Source: Gnetum montanum (taxonomy: Eukaryota > Streptophyta > Gnetopsida > Gnetales > Gnetaceae). From it: a stretch of DNA of 64,000 nt. Position numbers and translations under genes: made by a program. Numbering within the stretch: position 1 is the first letter of the stretch; the number at the start of each line of letters is the position of its first letter. A model generated the notes under the pieces. The model was given only the letters and a program-made list of their open reading frames with translations, did not search any database and was not told the DNA's origin. The DNA is taken from assembly GCA_015680685.1 (NCBI GenBank), contig MNCI01001451.1:221187-285186 (forward strand), given 5' to 3'. Shown piece by piece: positions 46,711 to 59,300 of the stretch.

Positions 46711-47475
46711 TCCAGTTGCCGAAGAAAGAAAGGGATCTGGATCTTCAGCTTTTCTGTAAGGACATCACCTTTGAGCAAAGATATAAGGCATTTGCTTGAG
46801 CATTAGCAACAGGAGCGATCAGTCCTTTGGTGAAAATACAATTCTCTCCATTGGCGATCATTGGCAGTTTTGAGCAAAGACTACCGAGGACAAAGGGAGC
46901 AGATCAAAGATCGAGAGATCATCTAGTGCGGTCAGCAAGATTTATTGATCAGAAACAGTTGATCAATAGACGTCCAGGCTTGACCTTCCTTGCATCCCAT
47001 CCTTGGCTTATCAGGTAGACCGAGCTTCATTCTGTACTCCTTGCTCAACAGTTTTCTTATTGCTTTGTGTATGCTTCGCACAGGATAAGCGGAGTTTGCC
47101 ATTGGAACTTTATATACAATATTCTCAGTCTTCAAGTCAAAATATAGATCTTGGAATTGCGCATCTTTCTTAAATCTGATCCTCCTTGTCACACTGACGT
47201 TGTCGTTATTTCAATTTATTTACATCGTTTTCTACTCCTTTCACGATTCATCGAATCGATTTGCTTCATGGAATATCTATATAATACACATATTATTATG
47301 ATATTCATCTATTTACTGATTGAGTAAGTCCCTGTCTGATCGACAAGATCGTTCAGGGCACCGCGGATTTCTTTTCTCTAGCATGGCCCTCGCACGGATC
47401 TGTGATTAAGACTGTGTACATGGATTTCCGTTCGGTATTTTCTAGCGACCAACATTTTCCGTCGTTACATTTTTC

Positions 47476-47493
47476 TGGTGCTAGAAGGAGGGC
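47476..47493 (+). other. primer-binding site of E9
   Basis: TGGTGCTAGAAGGAGGGC, six bases inside the LTR. It is complementary, with one mismatch, to the 3' end (CCA included) of plant tRNA-Asn as I remember it; Tat elements are known to use Asn-tRNA. The E8-side copy reads TGGAGCTAGAAGGAGGG. Confidence 0.75.
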
Positions 47494-47723
47494 CATTGAA
47501 CCTCCGATCCGTATTTTATGGGTAGCCCTGTAAGCGATCTATACCCACGTCCATAAAAACGTAATCATAATACCTCTAGGGAATTTTACGAAAAATCATG
47601 TGGTGTAGATTGGTCACAACAACGATTCCTTTGAAATCCTACAGGGTAAAAAGCCCAATCATAATTCTGTCTGGCCATCGCCTTTTAGATTCTTTCGTTT
47701 GTTGTTATTAACCCATCTGAGAA

Positions 47724-50502
47724 ATGGATTCCGCATATGCAACCACTACCGCTATGATCACCACCGACTCGGGTGCCACATCCATAAATCCCATTCCCGG
47801 ACTAGCTTCCGATGCAATAGGACCTTAGGAACCATCGCGTCGTTCGTTGAGGTTATAGGGCAAGGATCCTGCATTCACCGTCATGACTCCTGAAGAGTAC
47901 AATTTCATTTGCATCAAGATCCAGGCAAAACTTGCCCTTAGCCGAGCCGAGATTGAGGCAAAACGAAATTATGAGCTGATCCACAGAGGGGGCCAAGATT
48001 TTATCCCTACCGCGTATGACATTTTTCCCCTGATCGAGTATTATCATGAACTCCTGATCCAACTGGTTATGGCTAGGAGTCAGACTACACGGTCCATTCT
48101 AGAACCTCAAAATGGGGAAGAAGAGGAAGATGAATTCGCAGCCCAATCTGAACACGTGGATTCATACCATACCCTCAGCCCCCATACATACATAAATCCC
48201 ATGTTTCCTCTCACCGGAGAAGCCTCCCATCTCAACTCAGTCATGACTACCCAAACCCATATTCCTGTCATCTCGTAGGCCGCTACGCAATCCTCAATCT
48301 TGCAAGTATAGATACCACCTCAAAATAACATGGGGGCAGTCTCATCACCGCATGTAATCAGTATTCCGTCGGTGGTACCTACGTCTACCACACCTCATTT
48401 CATTCCCCACGTGCAACCTCATACCACACCTATAACCCGCCCAGTGCAAAATCTAGTGCAACCCATTGTAAGGCAACAGATCGCAACCACCGTTCAATCG
48501 CAGCGATCCATCCAACAACCCACGGCTGGTCAGTGGATTCCACCTATTACACATAATCAATCTGCATTATACGGTATGCAACCCTTAGCCACATCTACCA
48601 TGCATATCCCACAGATAACCGCACAATATCCTTACAATCTCCATCCTACACAACCGGCGATGGCCAATTTCTCTGCTCAACCTGGCGGGTGGTGGGTTAC
48701 ACAGGCAACTCCATCCACAGGGATAGTTCCCATGGCACCCCCTATCAGCCAAGCCATTGTTCCATTCCCATTGCCTGGCACTGCTCTTTTAGGCCAACCC
48801 CCTGCTCCCCCTACTCCTCCTGCATAGACTTCTTCATCAACAAGCCTGGATCAAGCTTTTTTGCTTATTCAAACCATCACTGAGGAAGTTAAGCGCCTTA
48901 AAGCTGCTGGCTCTGATACGATACAAATCATGGATTTTTATCAGGATGATCCTATCAGCCCAGTGGTTCCTATGCTGTTGTTGCCCCTAGGGATATCATT
49001 GCCTCATTTTACTAAATATAATGGGGAAGGAGACCCTAATGCTCACCTTGCTACCTTCAGGTCTAAATCCTTGTTATTGCAGCAATGGCCTCATACAATT
49101 ATCTGTCTTTGTGATGTCTCTGGCAGGGAAAGCTTTGGACTGGTATCGAGCGCTCCCTCGCTCTTCCATCTCAACCTTGGAAGATCTCCTAACACAATTT
49201 GTAACTTGCTTTAAGTATAATTTAAAGCCAAAAGTCACGCTAGACCAACTTATGGGAGTGAAACAAGACCCACTTGAACCAGTCCAAAAGTTTATACAGT
49301 GATGGAGTGCTACTTTGAATGAAATCCGTGAGCCTATCGCGGAAGCCCATCTGCTGGCTATTTTCAAAGGAGCAGTCAACGACTTCATCAAGTCTAAACT
49401 ATATTACCTTGCCCCTAACTCCTTGATTCAGGCTTTCGCCCAAACTAGGAGGATCCAAGATGCTACTGAGGCTAGTAAAGACCCAGCGTATGTGGCCTAT
49501 AAAAATGCCAATAATAAAGGTAAAGACAAGGGTAAAGAAACGATGACAATAGTAGCTACACTGGCTAAGGGTGCTAAAAACAAGAATAACAAGAAGGCAC
49601 CCACAGCGTCTGCCGAGACCACGGCTAGTGCAAGCAGCACCGGCCAAGACACATCTGCCCCTGAAAAGCCACCCCAGCCAAAGCCAAACTTCAAGCGTAA
49701 AGATCGCTCAAAATATACAGCCCTGCCCATAAAGCATTCGGAACTGTTGAAACAGTTATTAGGGGTAGGATATATTCAAAATAAAAAAATATCTGAAGAA
49801 GCTCTGCAGCGTCACAGGCGTCATTGTGAATTGCTGAAGAATGCTTCTTTAGCCTTACCTAACGAACCACCAGTTTCGACGTCTTTTAGGCTAGACCGTT
49901 TTTGTGACTACCATCAGTTGTGTGGTCATGATACCAATTACTGCTGGGCATTGAAGGATGACATTCAACGCATGATTGACGATGGTTCTTTGAAACTAGA
50001 TGGCAGTAGTCCAACACGTCCCGAAAACCAGGCGTTGCATGTGTACAAGGACCCGTTAAATGCAAATAACACACCGTACACCATCAACGTGGTAAGTACG
50101 GATAGTGAAGGGAAGGTACCGCCTAAACAACCCTTTGTTTTATGTGTGCCTACCAATTCACCCCAGGGGGCAAGTTCTTCATCGGCAGTTAGTGGCGTCT
50201 CGAGACCACCCTTTGTTATTCGGGCACCCTCTCCAGCCATAACCCGGTCTCATGTTAATGATAAAGCCATGGCCACGTCCGCGTCTACTCCTAAGGTGCC
50301 TTTTATCCTTAGGGTACCAAAACCACTGGCTGCCCCTTTTACGCAGGGACAAGCTTCTAACCAAAACCATCAATCGCCACCTAATAAAACAAAGGAAGGA
50401 AATGCGTTAAACCACTCTACCCTAGGCTTCGCTAAGCCTAGGCCCCTAGCCTCTGTCCCTGCGCCTACACCTTATGGGCAAGACAAGGGTACAGAAACAT
50501 AG
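47724..50502 (+). pseudogene. gag of E9
   Basis: From ATG 47724 (MDSAYATTTAM) the frame runs through stops near 47820-47850 into MTPEEYNFICIKIQAK, an acidic patch, a long Pro/Thr/Gln-rich stretch (48330-48830), then the retrotransposon gag domain: FTKYNGEGDPNAHLATF, a frameshift near 49065, LAGKALDWYRALP, LLTQFVTCF. After a stop at 49300, AFAQTRRIQDATEA and a basic segment precede a knuckle-like FCDYHQLCGHDTNYCWALK (about 49900-49960). Gag would coat element RNA. The final part to 50502 is Pro/Ser-rich. One frameshift and about four stops prevent a full product. Confidence 0.88.
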
Positions 50503-51500
50503 CCACCTCCCCTTGGCAGAAAGAAACACAACCCTCCGACTGACGCTATTCCGCCTCGAGAGATTCATCTCTTAGGGCGAATGGAAGAAGATAGAGGGGA
50601 TAAGCAACCCAGCCGAGAACGGGACCTCCTCGATGCATTTACGCAAGTTAAGTAGGCTCTGAAATAGAAGAACACAATGCTGAGCCTCTATGACTTACTT
50701 ATGACATCTCAAAACCACCATGAGGCTATGGTCCATATGCTTACATCCATACCTGTGGATGAAGGTTTACCAGCAGAAGAGGAAGCGATACATGCTGTCA
50801 TGCTTCCTCCCACCATTGAGCAACCTAAACCAACCCCTTTGACCTTTCATGATAAATCCATCAAAGATGATCCCAAGAAAGGTCAAGTGACGATAGAACC
50901 CATGTTCATCACCATCTGGGTTGGTCAACATCGGATTCGGAGGGTCCATGTTGACGATGGCACAGCTACGAATGTCATCCCTTATCCTATAGTGGATAAG
51001 TTGGGCCTGGTCGACCAGATCAGTCCTACAATGACATCATGCCTAAAGTCATTCAACGGGGCACGAGTTCAAGTGAAGGGGACAGTGCATATCAATTTTG
51101 TGGCAGGAGACCAATTCCCAACAGACGCCACATTTCTCGTTGTCGAGGAGATGCTCGGTTTCAACCTGATTCTAGGGAGGTCCTGGCTAGCTCAACTGAG
51201 GGCAGTTTCATCACCAATATACCAAGAGATACACCTCCCTTATGCAGGGGGGAGGTAGTAATATACAGTGATGAAATAACTCCTAGGACTATCAATAATA
51301 TCGAAGAAGAACGGGGTTCGGAGATTGAGATGCCTGAAGACCAAACCCATGTCCAAATCTCCGAACAAGTCAAAATGAATGATGACAACCTAGCCTAGGC
51401 CGACTTACCATTTCAGGGAGAAGAGGATGATGTGGAAGAGTCAGGCCATAAACCTCCTCGCCCTTACGCACCGTTGAACATAAAAGCCATTAAGAAATAA
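50503..51500 (+). pseudogene. aspartic protease region of E9
   Basis: 50677-51258 is open: SLYDLLMTSQNHHEAMVHM, then FITIWVGQHRIRRVHVDDG with TATNVIPYPIVDKLGL, and GFNLILGRSWLAQL. The retropepsin active site is DDG rather than DTG/DSG; E8 has the same DDG. The downstream tail reads VVIYSDEITPRTINN and LPFQGEEDD..RPYAPL, ending near 51500. A frame change separates 51258 from the tail. It is linked to gag through 50503-50676, which holds two stops. Confidence 0.82.
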
Positions 51501-52055
51501 TTGCGGGCTAGCGATTGATCTGAGTGGTATTTACGAGCATCGTTACACTTTTACTAATTTTCCACTTACGCTTATCAAATTTGATTGTCAGTTTTCTTTA
51601 ATATACATACATATTTATGCTTTCTGTCTATTACGCTATTTACATTCCCTATTTTATGCCATTTACGCTTCTTGACTTCTATTAGTCATATTAGTACGAT
51701 TACGCAAACATGTACATTTTTATCAATTACACTCCCGGAAGTGCACCATGGCCCGCAATGGCCTAAAACTAGTAAAGGCCCACAATGGCCTAAAACTAGC
51801 AAATTCATTCATTTGTATCTTATGTAAATGCTATGTAACGGCCCACAATGGCCTTAAACTAGCTACTCTATTCTACACTCATAATAACGCAACCTATCCA
51901 AAGTCTTTAGAAATTTTCTTTACGCTTGATATAAATAAAGACATAAAGTTAAACATAACATAAAAAAAACCACAAAAAAAATCTCACGAGTAATCTTGCC
52001 AACATTCATATTGCCATTGTTCAAATTCATCAATAAAATCATGCATAAATCACAA
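51501..52055 (+). repeat. spacer with minisatellite between E9 protease and antisense gene
   Basis: Non-coding. 51745-51860 holds three to four units GGCCCACAATGGCCTAAAACTAG, same core and sense as 59885-60457 and as E8 45470-45625. The donor of the presumed protease-to-RT intron should lie near 51480-51560 but was not fixed. Confidence 0.65.
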
Positions 52056-55000
52056 TCACGCATCCCCTCTAGTACCATTGTCACCAGTATCCCTTAAGTC
52101 CGTCTCTAAACCTAACAAATCATCCTCGAGTTGGCCATCCTTTTTAGAGAGTGTTCCTTCATGAGGAATGTCATCTTCACGGGGTTCTTGCACTAACACT
52201 GGCTCCCCAAGAGGACGGTCTGTGTCATTACGCTTGTCTTCCTGAACATGTTCCTCATCCTGTCCACCTTCTTCATCCATTCCTTGTACCTACATATAAT
52301 AAATACATAAGCAAAAACCATGATAAACAAATCGGAAAATTTCAATGCAATAACATTCAAACTTACTCGCGATGGTCCTACATCTGCAGCAAATGGGAGT
52401 TGGTCTAAACCGACTCACAGGCGTTGCATAATTTCGTCCTTGGTTAGCTCAGACCAGACTCCATCTCCCATATTAGTGCCAGCCTTCACCTTCCCCTTCT
52501 CCACACTAGTCCATCGAGGTGGTTCAGGGAAGAAAGTAGGGACTGTAGTCTCTTCCCCGGGAAGAGTAATTTCCCTTTCCGGGGACGTGCTTACTGTCAC
52601 CTGCTCTTGGAACTTCTCGAAGGCCTTAGATGCACCAATGATGTCGAGGAACACCTGCAAGGATTAAGCTTCAACGGCAGAATCTTGGTAGTGCTGACGA
52701 TAAGCGATAATTTCTCGCTTATACAGATGCTTATGATCTTTTTCTTTCTTCCCCCATTCTTGGACGCTTGCGCAAAAGTCCTTCCAATCCTGGTTCTTCT
52801 GGGCCAAGAGCTCCATTTGCATCCTTTACTCCACCAATTCACAACTGGTTTGCACGCTATTTCTGACTATGGTCCAGTAGCAAGCGTAGTCAATAACAGC
52901 CATACGCCAGTCCTCCTCATCTGTTCCTTGCACCTGTAGGAATTCACATCGCGATTGTAAGTCTCCGACCTCTTTGGTTAGAGACATTCTTTCCTTCTCT
53001 GACCTCTGCAGCTTCTTCTAGAGGTCTTCATTGACATTTTGACTCTCCCACAAGGAGCGGGTCAAGCGTAACGCACATTTACGCATTTCCTCGTAAATGT
53101 TACGTGGCATGATCGTGCCTTCCGATGAAGGCTCGACTGTGTCCAGATCAATGGGCTCCGTAGGGTCCCATCGAAGGCGAGCTCTTGACAACAAATATTA
53201 TTAAACGTAAATAAACATTATAANCTAATACACTGATTACCTCTGCCTATTACAGTGGGGAGTGCGTCAACATTTTCTGCCTCCTCTCTCTCCTCACGCA
53301 CAAGGGTCTGTGCGTCACTTATTCTAACAGTCGGGGCCTCCTCTTCTAAAACTGGGGCCCCTTCCCCTTGTCGTAATACCACTGCCCCTGTTTCAGGGAT
53401 CAACCGCTCCGTAGGCTTCCCTGTTTATGCCACATAAAACATTTAAACAATTCAGAATATCCTAAATAAAGCTGTGTAATACAATAATTGCCATAACTTT
53501 CACTATGTCTTTACACTTACCAGGCGGAGGTTTACTCCGCTAAACTCTAACTTGCACAATTTTGTCTGTGCCACCTGCTAGTTCCGCAGGCAACTCGGTT
53601 AGGCGAGGCCTTTTACACTAAACCGAGGTGTCTACTATCTCTATAGCCAGACGCTTCCCTCGTGATGCATCACCGGTGTAAGTGGGAAGCGCCCCAGCTA
53701 CGCTGTCAAGGCCCCGTATTCGAGGTGCCGCCAAATCCCTAGTCGTTATAGAAAGTGACTCCCCAATTTCCTCCGGAGGATCCTATGACCGAGTAGTGCC
53801 GAAGAGATGAGAAATCCAAGGTTTGAATAACTGGTCTCAGTCCTGTAGCACCCAGACCCCATTCCTCTGGACAACCAAAAATTCAGCAAAATGCCGGAGG
53901 CAAGCTATGAAGAAGGTGAAGTGCACATTGAAACAAGACTCGAGCTTTTGGCAGAGCCTGACCATTTTAGTGCGTAACCCCTCAGTGAAATAGCTTACCC
54001 AGTCGAATTGGCTCCCTTCCTCCATCACCTCTCACATAATACAGGCCTGTTCTATAGTAAAGAACCTCCCCTGCGAAAGTGTTTTGGGGAAAGCCCGGGC
54101 TCGGAAGAGGGGATAAATGTTCTTGGCGACCTCTAATTCGATCTTTTCACAAGGGATCCCCTTGGTTTCTTCTTAGTTCCTAACCACTCCTCCAGCTCTT
54201 CCTGACATTTGACGTTTCTCCTCGACTTCTCCTCTATGGGAAAACCGTCAAAGGGGACACTGAAGAGGTCAATAAACAACTGAGTGTCGATATCAAATCT
54301 TACACGTATGTGACACACACGCGTGCAAAAATGCTCAGCTCCCTCGCTGAAGGAGTTAACCAGGGTTAACATTTTGCTTGCGGGGACATCAGGGGTTATG
54401 GCCAGGAATAAATGCATTAGCCTCACTTCCCGCAGCTTGGTGACCAACGCAACTGGGGCCACCGCATGGCCGAGCCAGCGTTGTGCCTCCTTTATGTCGC
54501 CATAACGGAAGAGGAGGGTGTTCGCCTCGTGGCTGGAAATTGTGATGGTAATCTTCGGGGATTCCCTAACTGATAATACAAGGCACATGTCAAGATAGCG
54601 AAAACACTGTTACGCAACACTTCAAAACACAAAAAAAAGTAATACCCTATAACTGATAGCAGTAACGAAACTTTACCAAGTCCAAATGGCAAAGGAAATG
54701 GAGGGAGCTTCCTTTGCACGTTCGCGAGGGTGAGGGGTGGGTTCAAAGTCCATTCCTCATGCAACCACCCGAGGTTCTGACAATTCTTGAAGGAGTCAGC
54801 ATAATGGGTGGGATACTCGTGAATGTCGAAAACCATTTGCCCCATTACACCAGCACGTACATTGCTGGTGGACGTAAACTCCTTTATTGCCATTTTGGTC
54901 CAAGACAATGTATCATTATTGCCTACTAACCCATTTTCGTTGATGAAAAACCTGTATCATATAACACATTACTATCCTACGCTTTGCAAATTCAGACATT

Positions 55001-55895
55001 AGAAACATATTGATAATACCACCAGTAAAATAACTTACCTGCCCAAATAATACACCGTGCCTGGTGAATTTTGAAAGTAAGTTAAGACATGACAAGCCAA
55101 TAATAAAGTATTATACGCATGATAACAGCTAAATCTGGGCATCTCCTAGATCCAACTTAAGGGCCTCAATCCTCTGGCACTAAGTTCGCGATCTTGAGGA
55201 CGACCAGTATCAATAGCCCCGTCTGTCAGGAAAGCCAGGAAGCCCTACGTAGAGCCGACTAACAGATGTTCCAAAATAGCACCAGCCACATCCCCCGACA
55301 AATGCGACCACACAATAATACTGTAATTATGTAGCAAAAACTGCAAAAACTCCAGCGCACCCTTCCGAAACTATATAGCCTTCCCCTGCAACCGAGTCTA
55401 AGGGGGAGGAACATTGGTTATGATGGGGTTTATACAACATAAAACCCCGACTATATCCAAAACGATTAGGATGGGTTTCATCATGATACTGTACAGAAAA
55501 TAAACACGTTACCATCTAGATTCCGATTGCATGCTTAAACTGTAGGAAAATTTACAAAATTACGCTCTAGCCATACAGCCGAAATCGCCAAAACCCTTGT
55601 AATAGTACAAGGTCTGTCTTAGACAATGGCGATAGATGCAATACTATTATCTAAACCCTCGCTTCAATATGAGGTCTACAGCCAAAAGCTCTAGTTTACA
55701 CAAATGATGCAAAAAGATAAACATAACAAAAAAAAGAGCGTATCGCAGGAGGCAATACAAGTAAGGGATGGCCTACTGATTTAGGGGAGTGACATCTCTC
55801 ACTTCGACCAAGGCCTGCGAAGCACGCTGCAGGCTCCCTTGTACTTCGTCGATTTTAGCCAACTTGGTATTCTTTCCTCTCACTTTCAGCACCAT
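52056..55895 (-). pseudogene. antisense spliced gene of E9 (HAD pseudophosphatase-like)
   Basis: Seven exons on the minus strand: 55895-55777 (119 bp, starts MVLKVRGKNTKLAK), 55488-55039 (450), 54951-54677 (275), 54569-53521 (1,049), 53420-53241, 53183-52367, 52282-52056 (ends in TGA). Codon phase carries correctly across the first three junctions. Exon 2 resembles FCP1/NLI-interacting-factor HAD phosphatases: KPILIVLDIVGVL (motif I), FRKGALEFLQFLLHNY, IIVWSHLSGDV (motif II), TGR.QD..LSARGLRPLSWI, YNTLLLACH (motif IV site), FQNSPGTVYYLG. The second Asp of motif I is Val and the motif IV DD is absent. Exons 3-4 form an unknown domain (WLGHAVAPVAL, FDIDTQLFIDLFSVP). Exon 5 is acidic; exon 6 is charged and probably coiled coil; exon 7 is very acidic. 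Six or so stops and one 1-bp shift. Base 53224 is N. Confidence 0.8.
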
Positions 55896-56393
55896 TTTTA
55901 CAGTCCTAAACACCTTCACATCTGAACAAATTCACAAATAACGCGTTGCAATCTTTTGCTCTTTCTCCTTCTCTCTGTGATAGTCGAGAATTCAAATTTG
56001 CATTAGCCAACAGCCTATTTTCGATAAGAACTACCTACTTATATGTAAAACTAACCAAATTGACGCCTGATTTAGGCGAAAATTACCCAAATGCTGGTGT
56101 CAGTATGAGCTGGAACCCAAAAATCAAGGCATTAATTGCGTCAGATATTGAATTCATTACGGTCCGAAACAACCTTAAACTACTACATCTTATCTCCTCG
56201 TAATCAGGTTGCATTAATTACAGCCTGTTCACGATGTTCAAAATTCAGTTAGCTCTTCATGCTCAGCAACGTCACGTCACATCCTTTTTCTTTTTAGACT
56301 AAACCACGTGTCATATGTTAATACTGGCAACATTTAACTTAGCATTTTTCCTAACCACTTTCATATTTGGCAATTTTGCAGGATAGTTGGCAA
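55896..56393 (+). promoter_or_regulatory. divergent spacer between antisense gene and RT (E9)
   Basis: About 500 bp separate the minus-strand ATG (55895) from the RT-side start (56394). A pyrimidine tract and CAATTTTGCAG (acceptor AG 56380-56381) directly precede the RT frame; E8 has TTATTGTGGCAG in the same place. Any promoter of the antisense gene should lie here; no clear TATA was picked. Confidence 0.5.
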
Positions 56394-59300
56394 ATGGATG
56401 AAACTTTATCTGCACTCCTAGTTTTAACAGGCCCCCATGGGGAAATCATTAGACAATTTGATCCCACGCTAGTAGAAACTAACCTTGCCCTCGATGACGC
56501 AACCATAGCCACATCGGAAACATCTCTAGACTAGCCAGAACAATCGACTCGCACGCTAGATCTAGAAGCTGGAGATGTAACCGAAGATCCCCTTAACGAG
56601 ATCTCTGTGGTTACGCATAGAGGTGAGACTAAAACTCTTAAGGTTAGTTCTTTACTAGACCAAAAGGCACACGACAACATAAAACAGGTCCTCCAGAACA
56701 ACATCACAGTGTTTGCATGGTCATACGAAGATATGCCGGGACTAGACCCAAGGTTAATACAACACGACATAATTCTAGATCCCCGTATCAAAGCCGTTAG
56801 ACAGAAAGCATGAAAAATTAAGCCAGAAGTCGCGCTAGCAGTACGTGATGAGATCACTAAACTGTACCAAGCTAGTTTTATTCACGCGGTTGATTATTCA
56901 GACTGGGTATCTAACATTGTAGTTGTCCCCAAAAAGACTGAAGGGATACGCATCTGCATAGACTTCCGAGACTTGAACAAAGCTACAATCAAGGATAATT
57001 TCCCATTACCGAGTATCAACCAACTAGTGGATACAACTGCTGGGCATGCACTTTTATCCTTCATGGATGGCTTCTCGGGCTACAATCAAATACGCATCAA
57101 CCCAGAACACCAGCTGATAATGACATTCATGACACCCTGGGGGACCTTTTGTTACACCATGATGCCTTTCGGTTTAAAAAATGTCGGAGCTATGTATCAA
57201 CGAGCTATGACATATATCTTTAGCAATTACCTTCTAGGGAGACTAAATGATTATGTTGATGATATAGCTGTTAAGTCTATAAGGTCAGAAGATCATTCGG
57301 AGGATCTGGAGTTAGTCCTAAAAAGATGCTCTAAATACGACCTCCGGCTCAACCCAAAGAAGTCCGTATTCGGAGTCAAAACCGGATGCATGCTGGGGTT
57401 TGTGGTATTAGAAACTGGTATACGAGTAGACCCTGACAAAGTCAAAGCCATTGTTGAATTGACACCCCCTACAAATCTCAAGCAATTACACGGATTGCAA
57501 GGAAGGTTACAGTTTATCAGGCAGTTCATTTCGAGGCTAACGGACAAGTTACACCCTATGCAGCATTTGCTAAAAAGGGAGTTAATTTCGAATGGATGGA
57601 CGATTGTCAACGTGCATTTGACAGCTTGAAGCAAGAACTTTAACACTTTCTAACAGTATTCCCGCCACAAAGGGATCAACCGTTTTACATTTACCTTGCA
57701 ACATCAGACGTAGCCTTAGCTACATTACTCTGCCAAAAGAGAGATGATGGGTCAGAAGTACCCATATATTACTTGAGTCATGCTCCATGTGTGTAAGAAA
57801 CGAGATACAATGAAGTAGAGTGTAATTGCTTAGCATTAGTGTTTACGCTCAAAAAGTGCAGGAACTATCTCTTTCATAGCCAGGTCAACATAATCTGCAA
57901 AAATAACATCCTTAGGGCTATTACGCATAATCTGTACGAAGGTAGTAAAATAGCTTGTTGGAAAGCTATCACGGCAAAATTCGATCTGCATTATATTGGT
58001 CAATCTTCTACGAAAGGCCAAGTGATAGCTGACCAACTAATAACCTCGCCTATTGACAGTCAGGCAACCATAGAGCCTGAATTTCCAGAGGAGCATGTAC
58101 ATAGTTTAAGCCCTGTTTTAACAGGCCTCAAAGCAACGTTATATTTTGATGGAGCTTCAACCGCTAGAGGCGGCAGTGCTGCCACAGTCATTATGCTATC
58201 ACCTGAGCATGTGCATCTGCATGCCTACCACTTGACCTTTCCCGGTATGAACAACGTGGCAGAGTACAAGGGGCTCCTCAGGGATTTATTAATAGCCAAA
58301 GAGCTTGATGTTCAACACTTGGCAATTAGGGGTGATTCGATGCTTGTTATAAATCAAATCACAGGATTCTATGCCTGCAAGGCTGCACATCTACAACCCT
58401 ATTGCGATATGGCTAAAGATCTTCTGAAGCAGTTCATAATGATCGATGCCCAACACGTGCCTCGAAGCGACAACACATTAGCTAATGCACTCGCTGCATT
58501 AGCTTTAAACGTGCCATCGCACCTGTTCGACACTTGTCCCGCATTAATAACAGATTGTACAGATCCTATCATTCAGGTGGCATAAATATCTTCACTACTC
58601 GAGGATAGAATGCCAGAATGGTATGACAACATTAAAACTTACCTCTTGCATGGCGAACCACCGCAAGAACTAACACGCGTGCAAAAAGATGCAATCCGCA
58701 AGTGAGCTAGGCAGTACGTCATCATAGGAGATAGTACTCTTTGTAGACGCTCTTTTGATGGAGTGTTGCTTACTTGCGTTAACAAAGACCAGGCGCAACA
58801 TATAGTCGGTGAGGTCCACGAGGGATTATGCGGAGGACACGTAGTGCCACGAGCCATGGCCTCTAAAATCCGTCGCTTAGGGTATTATTGGTCGTACATG
58901 GAAAAAGATTGTCTTACAAAGGTTAAAACATGCGACATGTGTCAACGTTATGCAAACCTTATACATGTGTCACCTACAGAACTACACACAACTCAGATAA
59001 CATGGCCCTTTCAACGATGGGGATTAGACATTATAGGGCCTATCACACCGAAATCTTCCACAGGTCATAGCTTCATAATCACCGCCACTGAGTACTTCAC
59101 GAAGTGGGTGGAAGCCATCCCTTTGTGAAAGATCATGTCTCAACAGATCTGTCATTTCATTCTAGATAACATTGTAACTAGATTTGGTCTCCCGATGACT
59201 ATCGTGACTGACAATGGGCCACAATTTAGCAGTCTAGAAACCAAATCTTTTTGCGACAATCTTGGTATCAAACAATCTTTTTCCTCGCCTTATTACCCTC

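Larger units (their letters stand above)
45895..47469 (+). repeat. 5' LTR of E9
   Basis: Begins TGAAACACCGTGG and ends GTCGTTACA. The U3 contains a palindrome cluster (46186-46534), followed by the TATA box. Reverse-strand open frames in both LTRs are not supported as genes. Confidence 0.95.

Noticed and set aside
46932-47192. Reverse-strand open frame of 86 codons in the E9 5' LTR, repeated at 62642-62953 in the 3' LTR
   Set aside because: The two LTRs are copies of one sequence, so agreement is not independent conservation; the E8 LTR has no equivalent, and it lies in the transcribed LTR portion on the wrong strand.
49399-50373. Several minus-strand frames across gag
   Set aside because: Complement of the E9 gag frame; no family resemblance.
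53224-53224. Single ambiguous base N inside the antisense gene
   Set aside because: It lies in the intron after exon 5 and does not affect any reading frame call.
56531-56857. Minus-strand frame of 108 codons opposite RT
   Set aside because: Lies entirely within well-recognised RT coding sequence on the plus strand.
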